Assembly: GCA_965221415.1 (NCBI GenBank)
Contig: OZ244887.1
Coordinates: 1 to 64,000, forward strand
Direction: 5' to 3'
From: UBA8337 sp965221415
Lineage (GTDB): Bacteria > Pseudomonadota > Alphaproteobacteria > RS24
DNA length: 64,000 nt
The translations under genes were made by a program, and so were the position numbers. This document shows, in pieces, positions 17,068 to 26,327 of this stretch. Each line of letters starts with the position of its first letter. The stretch's first letter is position 1. The notes under the pieces were generated by a model that had not been told where the DNA came from, did no database searches, and saw only the letters and a program-made list of their open reading frames with translations.

Positions 17068-17867
17068 TGTTGAAAACGCGCATTATTCCGTGCCTCGATG
17101 TGCATGATGGACGCGTCGTCAAGGGCGTGAACTTTGTCGACCTCGTTGATGCGGGCGACCCTGTTGAGGCCGCACGTGCCTATGATAGCGCGGGGGCGGA
17201 TGAGTTGTGCTTTCTGGATATTTCTGCAAGCCATGAGGGGCGCGACACATTGATTGATGTGGTGCGCCGCACGGCAGAGCATTGTTTTATGCCGATGACG
17301 GTCGGCGGCGGTGTGCGAAAAGTCGAGGATGTTCGAAGGCTGCTTTTGGCCGGTGCTGATAAAGTGTCGTTCAACACGGCTGCCGTGCGTGACCCAGAGG
17401 TGATTAATGCCGCGTCGCAAAAGTTTGGCGCTCAATGTATTGTCGTCGCGATTGATGCCAAGCAAGTCGATATCGATGAGAAGGGCGCGCCCCGCTGGGA
17501 AATCTTTACGCATGGCGGGCGCGAAGCCACGGGGCTTGAGGCGGTCGGCTTTGCCCAAGAAATGACGGCACGCGGGGCGGGCGAGATATTGCTGACCTCG
17601 ATGGATCGCGATGGGACAAAGTCTGGTTTCGATTTGGCGCTGACCCGTGCGATTGCCGATGCTGTATCGGTGCCAGTTATCGCATCGGGGGGTGTGGGGA
17701 CGCTGCAACATCTGATTGATGGCGTGCGCGAAGGCCATGCCAGTGCGGTTTTGGCCGCGTCGATTTTTCACTTTGGCACATTTACGATTGATGAGGCGAA
17801 AACCGCGATGGCCGGTGCGGGACTGCCTGTGCGGACGAAATATGCAGCGGGTTCTGATGGTGATTGA
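17067..17867 (+). CDS. hisF: Imidazole glycerol phosphate synthase, cyclase subunit HisF
   Basis: 266 residues. With HisH it forms IGP and AICAR from PRFAR and ammonia. Catalytic Asp residues appear in IIPCLDVHDGRVVKG and LLTSMDRDGTKSG; phosphate-binding VIASGGVG is present. TAATG junction with hisA. Confidence 0.98.
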   Translation: MLKTRIIPCLDVHDGRVVKGVNFVDLVDAGDPVEAARAYDSAGADELCFLDISASHEGRDTLIDVVRRTAEHCFMPMTVGGGVRKVEDVRRLLLAGADKVSFNTAAVRDPEVINAASQKFGAQCIVVAIDAKQVDIDEKGAPRWEIFTHGGREATGLEAVGFAQEMTARGAGEILLTSMDRDGTKSGFDLALTRAIADAVSVPVIASGGVGTLQHLIDGVREGHASAVLAASIFHFGTFTIDEAKTAMAGAGLPVRTKYAAGSDGD

Positions 17868-17931
17868 TTCCACGATAAAAAGCCGCTACGCCTTATATCG
17901 AGCCTGAACAGGATACTTAAAGGAATTTCAA

Positions 17932-18249
17932 ATGAGTGAGCTTGCCTATCTTGACGCATTATTTGCCGAAATCGAGACGCGGCGCGGTGCGTCGCCTGAA
18001 AGCAGTTATTCGGCGCAGCTTCTGGCCGACCTCCCACGGGCAGCCCGCAAGCTTGGCGAAGAGAGTGCCGAGGCCATGGTCGCTGCTTTGTCGGGCAGCG
18101 ATGAGGCATTAACAAGTGAGCTAGCCGATGTGGTTTACCATTTACTGGTTTTGGCTGCCGCGCGCGGGCTGACGCTCGAGCAGATTATCGCCGAGTTGAA
18201 ACAGCGCGAGGGTGTTTCAGGACTGGTCGAAAAGGCATCCCGCAGCTAA
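17932..18249 (+). CDS. hisE: Phosphoribosyl-ATP pyrophosphatase HisE
   Basis: 105 residues, MazG-like helical fold. KLGEESAEAMVAAL and ELADVVYHLLVL carry the metal-binding acidic residues. It removes pyrophosphate from PR-ATP; it is not fused to HisI, which is absent from the window. AAAGGA lies eight bases before the ATG. It is followed by coaA after 22 bp. Confidence 0.95.
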   Translation: MSELAYLDALFAEIETRRGASPESSYSAQLLADLPRAARKLGEESAEAMVAALSGSDEALTSELADVVYHLLVLAAARGLTLEQIIAELKQREGVSGLVEKASRS

Positions 18250-18271
18250 AGGGTTTTTGCAAGGGCTTGCC

Positions 18272-19228
18272 ATGATAAATGAGATAACCAATTTTGCTGA
18301 AGCCTCCCCCTATCGCTCTTTTGGTGCTGATGAATGGGGCGCGTTGCGCGAAGATGCGCAATTAACGCTGACCGAAGCGGAACTCGAAAACCTGCGAGGG
18401 TTGGGCGAGACGATATCTTTGGCCGAGGTCGAAGAGATTTACCTGCCGCTGTCGCGCTTGCTCAGCCTTTATGTCGAGGCGAGCCAAGGCCTGTATGGGG
18501 CAACCAATGCGTTTTTGGGACGCGCGGCAAAAGTGCCGTTCATCATCGGCGTGGCGGGGTCTGTCGCGGTGGGGAAAAGTACCACCTCGCGTGTGTTGCG
18601 CGAGCTTCTGGCGCGGTGGCCGTCGCACCCAAAGGTTGATTTGGTAACGACCGATGGGTTTTTATTTCCCAATGCCATTTTGGAAGAGCGCGGGCTTATG
18701 CAGCGCAAAGGCTTTCCTGAAAGCTTTGATTTGCGGCGCATGCGGGCGTTTTTGTCCGATGTGAAATCTGGCCAAGCAGAAGCGCGCGCGCCGGTTTACT
18801 CGCATATTGCCTATGATATTCTGCCCGATGAGGAAATCACCGTGGTGCAACCAGATGTTTTAATCATCGAGGGGCTTAATGTTTTGCAGCCTGCGACATT
18901 GGCCAAAGAGGGAAATGAAATCCCGTTCGTCTCGGATTATTTCGACTTCTCGATTTATATCGACGCGGAGGCAGAGATTATTCGGCGGTGGTATGTCGAA
19001 CGGTTTATGTCGCTGCGCGAAACGGGGTTTCGTGCGCCAGGTGCGTATTTTGAACGCTATGCCGATTTAGACGATGCGCAGGCAAAAGAAACCGCGATTG
19101 ATATTTGGACGCGGATTAATTTGAAAAACCTCGAAGACAATATTCTGCCCACGCGGGGGCGTGCGGATTTAATCCTGCACAAAAGCGACGACCATCGCAT
19201 TGACCGCGTCTTGCTGCGTAAAATCTAA
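18272..19228 (+). CDS. coaA: Pantothenate kinase type I
   Basis: About 318 residues, close to E. coli CoaA (316). P-loop GSVAVGKST at 96-104, then VTTDGFLFPN and the feedback/CoA-site region. It performs the first committed step to CoA. ATG 18272 is chosen over the longer frame because AAGGG precedes it and the longer form overlaps hisE. It ends seven bases before the convergent sugar/nucleoside kinase gene. Confidence 0.96.
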   Translation: MINEITNFAEASPYRSFGADEWGALREDAQLTLTEAELENLRGLGETISLAEVEEIYLPLSRLLSLYVEASQGLYGATNAFLGRAAKVPFIIGVAGSVAVGKSTTSRVLRELLARWPSHPKVDLVTTDGFLFPNAILEERGLMQRKGFPESFDLRRMRAFLSDVKSGQAEARAPVYSHIAYDILPDEEITVVQPDVLIIEGLNVLQPATLAKEGNEIPFVSDYFDFSIYIDAEAEIIRRWYVERFMSLRETGFRAPGAYFERYADLDDAQAKETAIDIWTRINLKNLEDNILPTRGRADLILHKSDDHRIDRVLLRKI

Positions 19229-19235
19229 CGTGAAC

Positions 19236-20234
19236 TCAAAGCACCAGCCCCTGCTTTGCGATAAGCTCGCCTATATTGCTTTGCGGACGGGGCCCAAAAT
19301 GGCGGATAACTTCGCTGGCAGCGATAATGCCGATTTGGGCAGCGTCTTCTATGGCTAATCCCTTGTGCCAGCCGGCCAGAAAGCCTGCCGCGAATTGGTC
19401 GCCCGCCCCCGTTAAATCAACAATATCAGACACGCTTTGGGCGGCGACATGTATATGGGTCTCGGGGGTGAACACATAAGCCCCATCCGCGCCATAAGTC
19501 ACCGCCGCTATCATCTTGTGTTGGGCAAAATAAGCGGCGAGGGTTTCAGGCCTATCGCTGCCAAGCAGCGCGGCGGCTTCTTCGGCATTGGCCAGCACGA
19601 TATCGACCGTATCATCAAGCAGTGCCAGAAAATCGCCATGGTGACGCTCGACGCAAAAGCTATTGGCCAGCGAGAAAGCCACTTTGCCGCCTTGGGCATG
19701 CACGCGGGCTGCCGCTTCTATAAAGGCTTGCTTGGCACTTGGGCTGTCCCAGATATAGCCTTCGGCGAATAATAATCCCGTGCGCGCCAAGAGTGCGTCA
19801 TCAAGGTCACTAAGTGATGTGGTGACCGATGCGCCCAACACCGTGTGCAGCGTGCGTTCGCCATCAGGCGTGACCAACACCACACAATGCCCCGTTGGCA
19901 ATGTGGTGGCTTGTATTGGGGGCATAGGAAAGGCGACGTTGTTTTTGTGAAAATCGGCGCGGAACACATCGCCTAAATCATCATCGGCTATTTTGCCGAT
20001 AAAGCCCGTCGGCAGACCAAGGGCGGCTAGCCCCGCAATACTATTGGCGGCAGAGCCGCCCGATAGCTGCGTGTGGATGCTGACAGTTTTCTGCAAAGCC
20101 CGCGATTGGGCGGCATCGATGAGGGTCATGGAGGCTTTGGGACTGCCAATCGCGTCGAGTTCGGCATCGCTGACATCGGCGAATAAATCCACCAGCGCGG
20201 CGCCAAAACCAGTAATCAGCGGAAGGTCGGTCAT
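19236..20234 (-). CDS. PfkB-family kinase, probably adenosine kinase
   Basis: About 332 residues. Ribokinase-fold motifs: GGSAANSIAGLAALG near residue 60 and the catalytic DLTGAGDQFAAGFLAG near the C-terminus (Asp base, anion hole GAGD). The overall pattern is that of alphaproteobacterial adenosine kinase-like COG0524 proteins, but substrate within PfkB cannot be fixed from motifs. ATG 20234 is preferred; the longer frame overlaps nth. Last gene of the minus-strand block that begins with grpE. Confidence 0.88.
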   Translation of the reverse strand: MTDLPLITGFGAALVDLFADVSDAELDAIGSPKASMTLIDAAQSRALQKTVSIHTQLSGGSAANSIAGLAALGLPTGFIGKIADDDLGDVFRADFHKNNVAFPMPPIQATTLPTGHCVVLVTPDGERTLHTVLGASVTTSLSDLDDALLARTGLLFAEGYIWDSPSAKQAFIEAAARVHAQGGKVAFSLANSFCVERHHGDFLALLDDTVDIVLANAEEAAALLGSDRPETLAAYFAQHKMIAAVTYGADGAYVFTPETHIHVAAQSVSDIVDLTGAGDQFAAGFLAGWHKGLAIEDAAQIGIIAASEVIRHFGPRPQSNIGELIAKQGLVL

Positions 20235-20250
20235 AAAAGCATCTCTCACA

Positions 20251-20889
20251 TTAGGGGTTTCGCGTTTTTGGTTTATAGCGGCATAAATCGCTGACAATGC
20301 AATTATAGCATTTTGGTTTGCGCGCCAAGCAGACATAGCGCCCGTGCAAAATCAACCAGTGATGCGCGTGCATCCGATACGGCTCTGGCACACGGCGGTC
20401 GAGCTTTTTTTCCACCGCCAATTCGGTTTTGCCCGCCGCAAGCCCTGTGCGATTGGACACCCGAAACACATGTGTGTCGACGGCAAAAGTCGCCACCCCA
20501 AAGGCTTCGTTCATCACCACATTGGCGGTTTTGCGCCCGACCCCGGGCAGCGTCATCAGCGTGTCTAAATCGCGCGGCACTTGGGAATTATGCGCTTGCA
20601 CCAATTGGGTCGATAAGGCGAAAACATTTTTTGCTTTATTGCGATATAGCCCGATGGTTTTTACCGCATCGCGAATGGCGCCTTCGCCAAGGGCAACCAT
20701 TTTGGCGGGCGTGTCGGCGCGTTTGAACAGGCTCTGCGTGGCTTTATTGACGCCCTTATCTGTGGCTTGTGCCGACAACACCACGGCGACCAAAAGGGTG
20801 AAATCATTGGTGAAATTAAGCTCGGTGCGCGGGGCGGGGTCGTCTTGCGACAGACGGGCAAAGAATGTGGGGATCTCGGCAATCTTCAT
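20251..20889 (-). CDS. nth: Endonuclease III
   Basis: 212 residues. Base-excision glycosylase/AP lyase for oxidised pyrimidines. Helix-hairpin-helix LPGVGRKTA with Lys120, Asp138 in VDTHVFR (same numbers as E. coli), and the iron-sulphur ligands C-X6-C-X2-C-X5-C near the C-terminus. It overlaps gpmA by four bases. Confidence 0.97.
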   Translation of the reverse strand: MKIAEIPTFFARLSQDDPAPRTELNFTNDFTLLVAVVLSAQATDKGVNKATQSLFKRADTPAKMVALGEGAIRDAVKTIGLYRNKAKNVFALSTQLVQAHNSQVPRDLDTLMTLPGVGRKTANVVMNEAFGVATFAVDTHVFRVSNRTGLAAGKTELAVEKKLDRRVPEPYRMHAHHWLILHGRYVCLARKPKCYNCIVSDLCRYKPKTRNP

Positions 20890-21497
20890 GCGAGGATTTC
20901 TTTTGATTGCACCGCGCCCGTCTCATCCAGCACATAGCAATACGGCACGCCTGTGTCGATATTGACCTCGATAATCTCGTCGGCACTCAACCCGTCGAGC
21001 TGCATCACCAAGGCACGCAAACTATTGCCATGCGCGGCAATCAAAATATTCTGCCCCGCCTTGAGCTGTGGCAATATCTGTGCCTCGAAATACGGCAGCA
21101 CACGCGCAGCTGTGTCTTTCAAGCTTTCGCCGCCGGGCGGGGGAATATCAAAAGACCGCCGCCAGATATGGACTTGCTCTGCTCCCCATTTCTCGCGGGC
21201 GTCATCTTTATTCAGGCCTGCCAACTCGCCATAATCGCGCTCGTTCAGCGCTTCATGGCGGGTGGTGGGTAGGCTCTGGTTTTGTTCTTCGAGCAGCAAG
21301 GCGAGGGTTTTTTGCGCCCGTTGTAGGGTCGAGGTAAAGGCTAAATCAAATGTCGCACCTGCCGCTTTCAATGCTCGCCCTGCGGCGCGGGCTTCATCGA
21401 CACCCTGCGGGGTGAGGTCTGGGTCGCGCCAGCCCGTAAACAGGTTTTTTTCGTTCCATTCACTTTGGCCGTGGCGCACAAGAACAAGGCGGCTCAT
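20886..21497 (-). CDS. gpmA: 2,3-bisphosphoglycerate-dependent phosphoglycerate mutase
   Basis: 203 residues, the short form found in alphaproteobacteria. Phosphohistidine motif LVRHGQSEWN (His9), NERDYGELAGLNK and AAHGNSLRAL are intact. It interconverts 3- and 2-phosphoglycerate in glycolysis. Spaced ten bases from dapB. Confidence 0.96.
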   Translation of the reverse strand: MSRLVLVRHGQSEWNEKNLFTGWRDPDLTPQGVDEARAAGRALKAAGATFDLAFTSTLQRAQKTLALLLEEQNQSLPTTRHEALNERDYGELAGLNKDDAREKWGAEQVHIWRRSFDIPPPGGESLKDTAARVLPYFEAQILPQLKAGQNILIAAHGNSLRALVMQLDGLSADEIIEVNIDTGVPYCYVLDETGAVQSKEILA

Positions 21498-21507
21498 GGG
21501 GCTCTCC

Positions 21508-22317
21508 TCATGCAGATGTGTGTATTCCTAAAACATGCTGCATCGTATACAGCCCTTCTGATTGCGTGTGCGCCCAAAGGGCAGCTTTTAGCGCACCACG
21601 CGCAAAAATATCGCGTTGCTCGGCGCGGTGGCTCAGGCGGATTTGCTCGTTTTGCGACGCAAAAATCACCTCATGGTCACCGACCACCGAGCCGCCCCGC
21701 AACGCCGCGATGCCGATAGCGCCTTTGGTGCGCCCTTCATTCACGCCATCGCGACCGCTTTCTTTTACATCATCCAGCGACTGATGCCGCCCTTTCGCGG
21801 CCGCCTCACCGAGCAGCAAGGCCGTGCCAGAGGGCGCATCGACTTTGTCGCGGTGGTGCATGTCGAGGATTTCGATATCCCACGCATCGTCCAAAAGTCC
21901 TGCGGCTTGCTCGACAAGGCTTGCGAGCAAATTAAGCCCGAGGCTCATATTGCCCGATTTGACGATACGGGCATGGCGTGCGGCGGCTTGTATTTGCGCG
22001 TCTTCATCGGGGCTAAACCCTGTCGTGCCAATAATATGCACACAGCGCGCTTGTGCGGCCAGCGCGGCTAATTCGACGGTGGCGGCAGGCGTTGTGAAGT
22101 CAATCACCCCATCGGCATCTTGTAGTAAAGCGAGCGCATCGTCTTGGGCATGAATGCCGCATACGCCCACACCTGCCAGCGTGCCGATATCTTGACCCAA
22201 CGCGGCACTGCCAGCGGCCTCAAGGCCGCCGACCAATTGCACGCTGTCATCGGCCATTATAAGGCGGGTGAGGGCTTGACCCATGCGGCCTGCGCAACCA
22301 TTTACAATCAATCTCAT
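21508..22317 (-). CDS. dapB: 4-hydroxy-tetrahydrodipicolinate reductase
   Basis: 269 residues. NAD(P)-binding NGCAGRMGQAL, GTTGF and the catalytic EILDMHHRDKVDAPSGTAL are present. It acts in lysine/diaminopimelate synthesis. It lies 32 bp after dnaJ on the same strand, so it is probably read through from the chaperone genes. Confidence 0.97.
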   Translation of the reverse strand: MRLIVNGCAGRMGQALTRLIMADDSVQLVGGLEAAGSAALGQDIGTLAGVGVCGIHAQDDALALLQDADGVIDFTTPAATVELAALAAQARCVHIIGTTGFSPDEDAQIQAAARHARIVKSGNMSLGLNLLASLVEQAAGLLDDAWDIEILDMHHRDKVDAPSGTALLLGEAAAKGRHQSLDDVKESGRDGVNEGRTKGAIGIAALRGGSVVGDHEVIFASQNEQIRLSHRAEQRDIFARGALKAALWAHTQSEGLYTMQHVLGIHTSA

Positions 22318-22349
22318 GCGGGCATCTTACATGAGGGATGCGAAAGTTT

Positions 22350-23483
22350 CTATTGTCCTTTTTCGGACTTGCGACGAAACGCCTCTGTCTCGGGATAGTT
22401 TGTTTCGTCCAGACTATCGGCAAAAGCGGTGAAATGTTTTTTCTGGTCGCGAGTCAAGCCGTGGGGTGTTTCGATATCAATTTGCACATAAAGGTCGCCA
22501 TGCGCACGGGCGCGCAACACCGGCATGCCTTTGCCGCGCAGGCGAAATTGCTGTCCCGTCTGGGCGCCTTCGGGCAGGGTGAGTTTGACTTTTTTGCCAT
22601 TGAGAAGCGGCACGTGGAGCGTCCCACCGCACACGGCTAAATCAAATGGCACGGGCATTGTGCAGAATAAATCAGCCCCTTCGCGTTGCAAAAATATGTG
22701 CGGTTGCACACTGATAAAGACATAGAGGTCGCCATGGGGCGCACCATTGGGGCCAGCATTGCCCTCGCCCGAAAGGCGAATGCGCGTGCCGTCTTCGACA
22801 CCTGCTGGCACATCGACAGAAAGAGTGCGGGTTTGCGATACTTGTCCACGACCGCTGCAATCGGTGCATGGGTTGGCAATGATTTGGCCTGCGCCTTGGC
22901 ATTGATGGCAGGTGCGCTCGACCATAAAGAAGCCTTGCTGGGCGCGCACTTTACCGTGCCCTTGGCAAACCGGACAGGTGGTGGGCTGGCTGCCCGGTTT
23001 GGCACCAGAGCCTGAACATGTCTCGCAGCTTGCGGCGCGATTGAGTTTTAATTGCCGCTCAGTGCTATCGAATGCATCTTCAAGCGTAATCTCGATTTCT
23101 GCGCGCAAATCATCGCCGCGCCGTGGTGGGCGTTGTTGACGCTGTCTTCTGCCACGGCCTCGCCCACGTCCGCCTCCGAAGAATTCCTCGAAAACATCGC
23201 CCATATCGCCAAAGCCACCAAAGCCCCCGCCGCCGCCACCGCCTCGGCCACCGCCATTTTCAAATGCGGCATGGCCAAACTGGTCGTAAGCGGCACGGTT
23301 TTGGTCGTCTTTTAAAACGTCATAGGCTTCAGATATATCTTTAAACTTTTGCTCAGCAACGGCATCACCCGGATTGAGGTCGGGGTGATATTGCTTGGCT
23401 TGCTTGCGATAGGCCGATTTTAGCTCGGCCGCACTGGCCGAGCGACCAACGCCCAAAAGCTCGTAATAATCGGCCTTGGCCAT
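22350..23483 (-). CDS. dnaJ: Chaperone DnaJ (Hsp40)
   Basis: 377 residues: J domain with HPD at 33-35, Gly/Phe-rich linker, four CxxCxGxG zinc motifs (CETCSGSG, CPVCQGHG, CHQCQGAG, CTDCSGRG) and C-terminal substrate domains. It stimulates DnaK ATPase and presents substrates. It follows dnaK after 54 bp with no visible terminator, GAGG before the ATG. Confidence 0.98.
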   Translation of the reverse strand: MAKADYYELLGVGRSASAAELKSAYRKQAKQYHPDLNPGDAVAEQKFKDISEAYDVLKDDQNRAAYDQFGHAAFENGGGRGGGGGGGFGGFGDMGDVFEEFFGGGRGRGRGRRQRQQRPPRRGDDLRAEIEITLEDAFDSTERQLKLNRAASCETCSGSGAKPGSQPTTCPVCQGHGKVRAQQGFFMVERTCHQCQGAGQIIANPCTDCSGRGQVSQTRTLSVDVPAGVEDGTRIRLSGEGNAGPNGAPHGDLYVFISVQPHIFLQREGADLFCTMPVPFDLAVCGGTLHVPLLNGKKVKLTLPEGAQTGQQFRLRGKGMPVLRARAHGDLYVQIDIETPHGLTRDQKKHFTAFADSLDETNYPETEAFRRKSEKGQ

Positions 23484-23537
23484 AATCGGCCTCCTCTATT
23501 GGGCGTTAGAACCCCTATAATAACCCTCTAATAACCC

Positions 23538-25472
23538 TCAGGATGCTTTTTGGTCATTATCGCCTTCGTCGGATTCCTCTTCCGTGACATCCTCAAAATC
23601 AGCATCAACGACATTGCCATCAGCGCCTTCTTCGCCCGCGGCTTCAGCCGCTGCGTCGTTTTCGGCTTGTTGTGCGGCGTAAACCGCTTCGCCGATTTTC
23701 ATCGCCGCTTGGCTTAGCACCTCAGCCTTTTCGCGAATAGCGTCATTATCGTCGCCTTCGAGGGCGGCTTTCAACTCGCCAATCGCTGCTTCGGCCGCTT
23801 CTTGGTCGGCCGCCTCGACGATTTCTTGATTCTCGCTAATGGATTTCTCGGTCGCATGAATAAGGCCTTCGGCATTATTGCGTGCCTCGACACTCTCGCG
23901 GCGTTCTTTATCGGCTGTGGCATTGGCTTCTGCGTCTTTGACCATTTGGTCGATATCGTCATCCGACAGACCGCCCGAGGCTTCGATACGAATATTTTGT
24001 TCCTTGCCAGTCGCTTTGTCGGCGGCCGATACATTGACCAATCCATTGGCATCGATATCGAAAGTCACTTCGATTTGCGGGACACCGCGCGGTGCAGGCG
24101 GGATGCCTTCTAGATTGAACTGGCCGAGATGTTTATTGTCGCTCGCCATTTCGCGCTCGCCTTGATAGACGGCGATGGTGACCGCGGCCTGATTATCATC
24201 GGCGGTTGAAAACACCTGACTCTTTTTCGTCGGGATGGTGGTGTTGCGGTCGATAAGACGGGTGAACACGCCGCCCAATGTTTCGATGCCGAGCGACAAA
24301 GGCGTCACATCCAGCAAGAGAACATCTTTCACATCGCCCTGCAGGACACCGGCTTGGATGGCCGCGCCCATGGCGACGACTTCGTCTGGGTTGACGCTCA
24401 TATTTGGCTCTTTGCCGAACACGTCTTTGGCAAACTCACGGATGCGCGGCATGCGGGTTTGCCCACCGACCAACACGACTTCATCAATATCGGACAGCTT
24501 AATCCCTGCATCTTTCAGAGCCGCCTCGCATGGGGTGCGCGTGCGCTGCACTAAATTATCAACCAAGGCTTCAAAAGCGGCACGGGTGAGCTTTAAGTTC
24601 AAATGTTTAGGCCCCGTCGCATCCGCCGTAATGAACGGCAAATTGACTTCGGTTTGTGCCGCAGACGAAAGCTCGATTTTAGCCTTTTCGGCCGCTTCTT
24701 TCAGGCGTTGTAGCGCCAACTTATCATCGCGCAACTCAATGCCGTTTTCTTTGTGGAACACATCGGCGAGATGCTCGACCAGTGCCATATCGAAATCTTC
24801 ACCGCCAAGGAAAGTATCCCCATTGGTCGATTTCACTTCGAAAACACCGTCGCCGATTTCCAAAATAGACACATCAAATGTGCCGCCGCCAAGGTCATAA
24901 ACCGCAATGGTTTTACCGTCATTTTTATCTAACCCATAAGCTAGCGACGCGGCCGTCGGCTCGTTGATGATGCGCAACACTTCTAGCCCCGCAATTTTGC
25001 CCGCATCTTTGGTCGCTTGACGTTGGGCGTCATTAAAATAGGCCGGCACGGTGATGACCGCTTGGGTAACGGTCTCGCCGAGATAGTCTTCGGCGGTTTC
25101 TTTCATTTTTTGTAAGATGAAAGCCGAGACTTGCGCTGGCGAGTAGTTCTCACCCGCCGCTTCAACCCATGCATCGCCGCCATCAGAGGCGACAATATTA
25201 TATGGCACCATATCTTTGTCTTTTTGGGTCGCGGGGTCGTCAAAGCGTCGGCCAATCAGCCGCTTGATAGCAAACAGCGTATTGATAGGATTGGTCACGG
25301 CCTGACGTTTTGCAGGCTGGCCGGTGAGGCGCTCGCTTTCATCGGTGAAGGCAACCGTCGAGGGCGTGGTGCGCGCCCCTTCCGCATTTTCAATCACGCG
25401 CGGCGTGCTGCCATCCATCACGGCGACGCATGAATTGGTGGTTCCCAGATCAATGCCAATAACTTTACCCAT
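23538..25472 (-). CDS. dnaK: Chaperone DnaK (Hsp70)
   Basis: 644 residues. Signatures IGIDLGTTNSCVAV, VYDLGGGTFDVSIL and VLVGGQTRMPRI mark the ATPase domain; the substrate-binding domain and an acidic C-terminal tail follow. It works with GrpE (upstream) and DnaJ (downstream). A sigma-32 promoter and a two-tier hairpin lie in its 220-bp upstream gap. GAGG lies seven bases before the ATG. Confidence 0.99.
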   Translation of the reverse strand: MGKVIGIDLGTTNSCVAVMDGSTPRVIENAEGARTTPSTVAFTDESERLTGQPAKRQAVTNPINTLFAIKRLIGRRFDDPATQKDKDMVPYNIVASDGGDAWVEAAGENYSPAQVSAFILQKMKETAEDYLGETVTQAVITVPAYFNDAQRQATKDAGKIAGLEVLRIINEPTAASLAYGLDKNDGKTIAVYDLGGGTFDVSILEIGDGVFEVKSTNGDTFLGGEDFDMALVEHLADVFHKENGIELRDDKLALQRLKEAAEKAKIELSSAAQTEVNLPFITADATGPKHLNLKLTRAAFEALVDNLVQRTRTPCEAALKDAGIKLSDIDEVVLVGGQTRMPRIREFAKDVFGKEPNMSVNPDEVVAMGAAIQAGVLQGDVKDVLLLDVTPLSLGIETLGGVFTRLIDRNTTIPTKKSQVFSTADDNQAAVTIAVYQGEREMASDNKHLGQFNLEGIPPAPRGVPQIEVTFDIDANGLVNVSAADKATGKEQNIRIEASGGLSDDDIDQMVKDAEANATADKERRESVEARNNAEGLIHATEKSISENQEIVEAADQEAAEAAIGELKAALEGDDNDAIREKAEVLSQAAMKIGEAVYAAQQAENDAAAEAAGEEGADGNVVDADFEDVTEEESDEGDNDQKAS

Positions 25473-25491
25473 AATAAGCCTCGTCTATATG

Positions 25492-25544
25492 CCCGCCCAG
25501 TGCGGGTCTTGTCATATCGTTGAAACACCCGCGTGGAAGGCGGG
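25492..25544 (-). promoter_or_regulatory. Two-tier hairpin in the dnaK 5' untranslated leader
   Basis: On the dnaK transcript CCCGCC (25544-25539) pairs with GGCGGG (25497-25492). Inside it GCGGGT (25532-25527) pairs with ACCCGC (25507-25502), with a 19-nt apical loop. Two local 5-bp hairpins are an alternative fold. It ends about 20 nt before the start codon, so it does not directly cover the ribosome site. Function is unknown. Confidence 0.5.
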
Positions 25545-25560
25545 ATGCAAATTGTGAAAT

Positions 25561-25591
25561 TTATATAAGAAGTGCGCAGGGGGGCTACAAG
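25561..25591 (-). promoter_or_regulatory. Sigma-32 (RpoH) heat-shock promoter of dnaK
   Basis: On the minus strand CTTG (25591-25588) and CTTATATAA (25569-25561) are 18 bp apart, fitting the alphaproteobacterial RpoH consensus CTTG-N17/18-CYTATNT. The predicted leader is about 80 nt. Confidence 0.8.
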
Positions 25592-25592
25592 T

Positions 25593-25640
25593 CCCCGCTT
25601 TGGTTTTTTTGGGTGTTTTTTCAAAAAACCTCAAACGGGG
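25593..25640. terminator. Imperfect inverted repeat between grpE and dnaK (possible terminator)
   Basis: CCCCGCTTTGG plus a T run at 25593-25610 is mirrored by an A run plus CCTCAAACGGGG at 25623-25640, giving a long stem with small mismatches and A/T tracts next to the loop. It lies just before the dnaK promoter on the minus strand, where it could end the grpE transcript. No clear T run follows the stem, so strength is uncertain. Confidence 0.4.
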
Positions 25641-25692
25641 GGGCGTCGCCATATATTGCGGTGGATGCGGAGTTTGGTGCCTATATGTAGTG

Positions 25693-26295
25693 TTAATCCT
25701 TTGCAATGCCGACTTTGGCAGGGCGCAATAAACGCTCTTCCATAATGTAGCCCGTCTCAACGACCTCGATAATCGTGCCCGCGGGCTGGCCTGTGTCGGG
25801 GGCTTCAAACAGCGCTTCGTGCAAATTGGGGTCGAACTTCTCGCCCATCGGCTGCAAGACGCTGACTTTATGGCGGTTGAGGGCAGCGAGCAAATCGCGC
25901 TCGGTGGCAGCCACCCCGTCCCAGAGGGCTTGTGCCGCATCGGGCATGGCTTGTTTCAACTCATCATCCATCTCGTCCACAGCTTTGAGCGCACGCTGCA
26001 AATTATCGGCAACACCGACCATGTCGCGCGCAAAACTAAGCGCGCCATATTTCAACGCTTCGCCACGGTCGCGCTCGGCACGGCGACGGGTGTTTTCAAG
26101 CTCGGCTAAAGTGCGCAGTAATTGGTCGTTCATATCGGCCAGTTGTTGCTCAGGGCTTGGAGGCGGCGGCGGCACGTTTATGTCTTCGAGCGGCGGCACA
26201 TCCTCTGGCGCATCTTCTAGCACACCTTCTGGAAGAGCCTCGTTTTCTATTTCGGCTTCTGCTTCGGTATTATGGGGGTCTTCTTCTTCGGTCAT
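25693..26295 (-). CDS. grpE: Nucleotide exchange factor GrpE
   Basis: 200 residues. An acidic, Pro-rich N-terminus (residues 1-50) is followed by a long coiled coil (QLLRTLAELENTRRRAERDR) and the C-terminal beta domain (GEKFDPNLHEALF, GYIMEERLLRPAKV). It releases ADP from DnaK. It has its own sigma-32 promoter and is divergent from rph. Confidence 0.97.
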   Translation of the reverse strand: MTEEEDPHNTEAEAEIENEALPEGVLEDAPEDVPPLEDINVPPPPPSPEQQLADMNDQLLRTLAELENTRRRAERDRGEALKYGALSFARDMVGVADNLQRALKAVDEMDDELKQAMPDAAQALWDGVAATERDLLAALNRHKVSVLQPMGEKFDPNLHEALFEAPDTGQPAGTIIEVVETGYIMEERLLRPAKVGIAKD

Positions 26296-26327
26296 GTGTC
26301 GCCTCTTGTTCCGCTACTCAAGTGAAG

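Noticed and set aside
17064..17873. 269-codon minus-strand open frame exactly opposite hisF
   Set aside because: Same-length shadow of hisF; no motif and no ribosome site.
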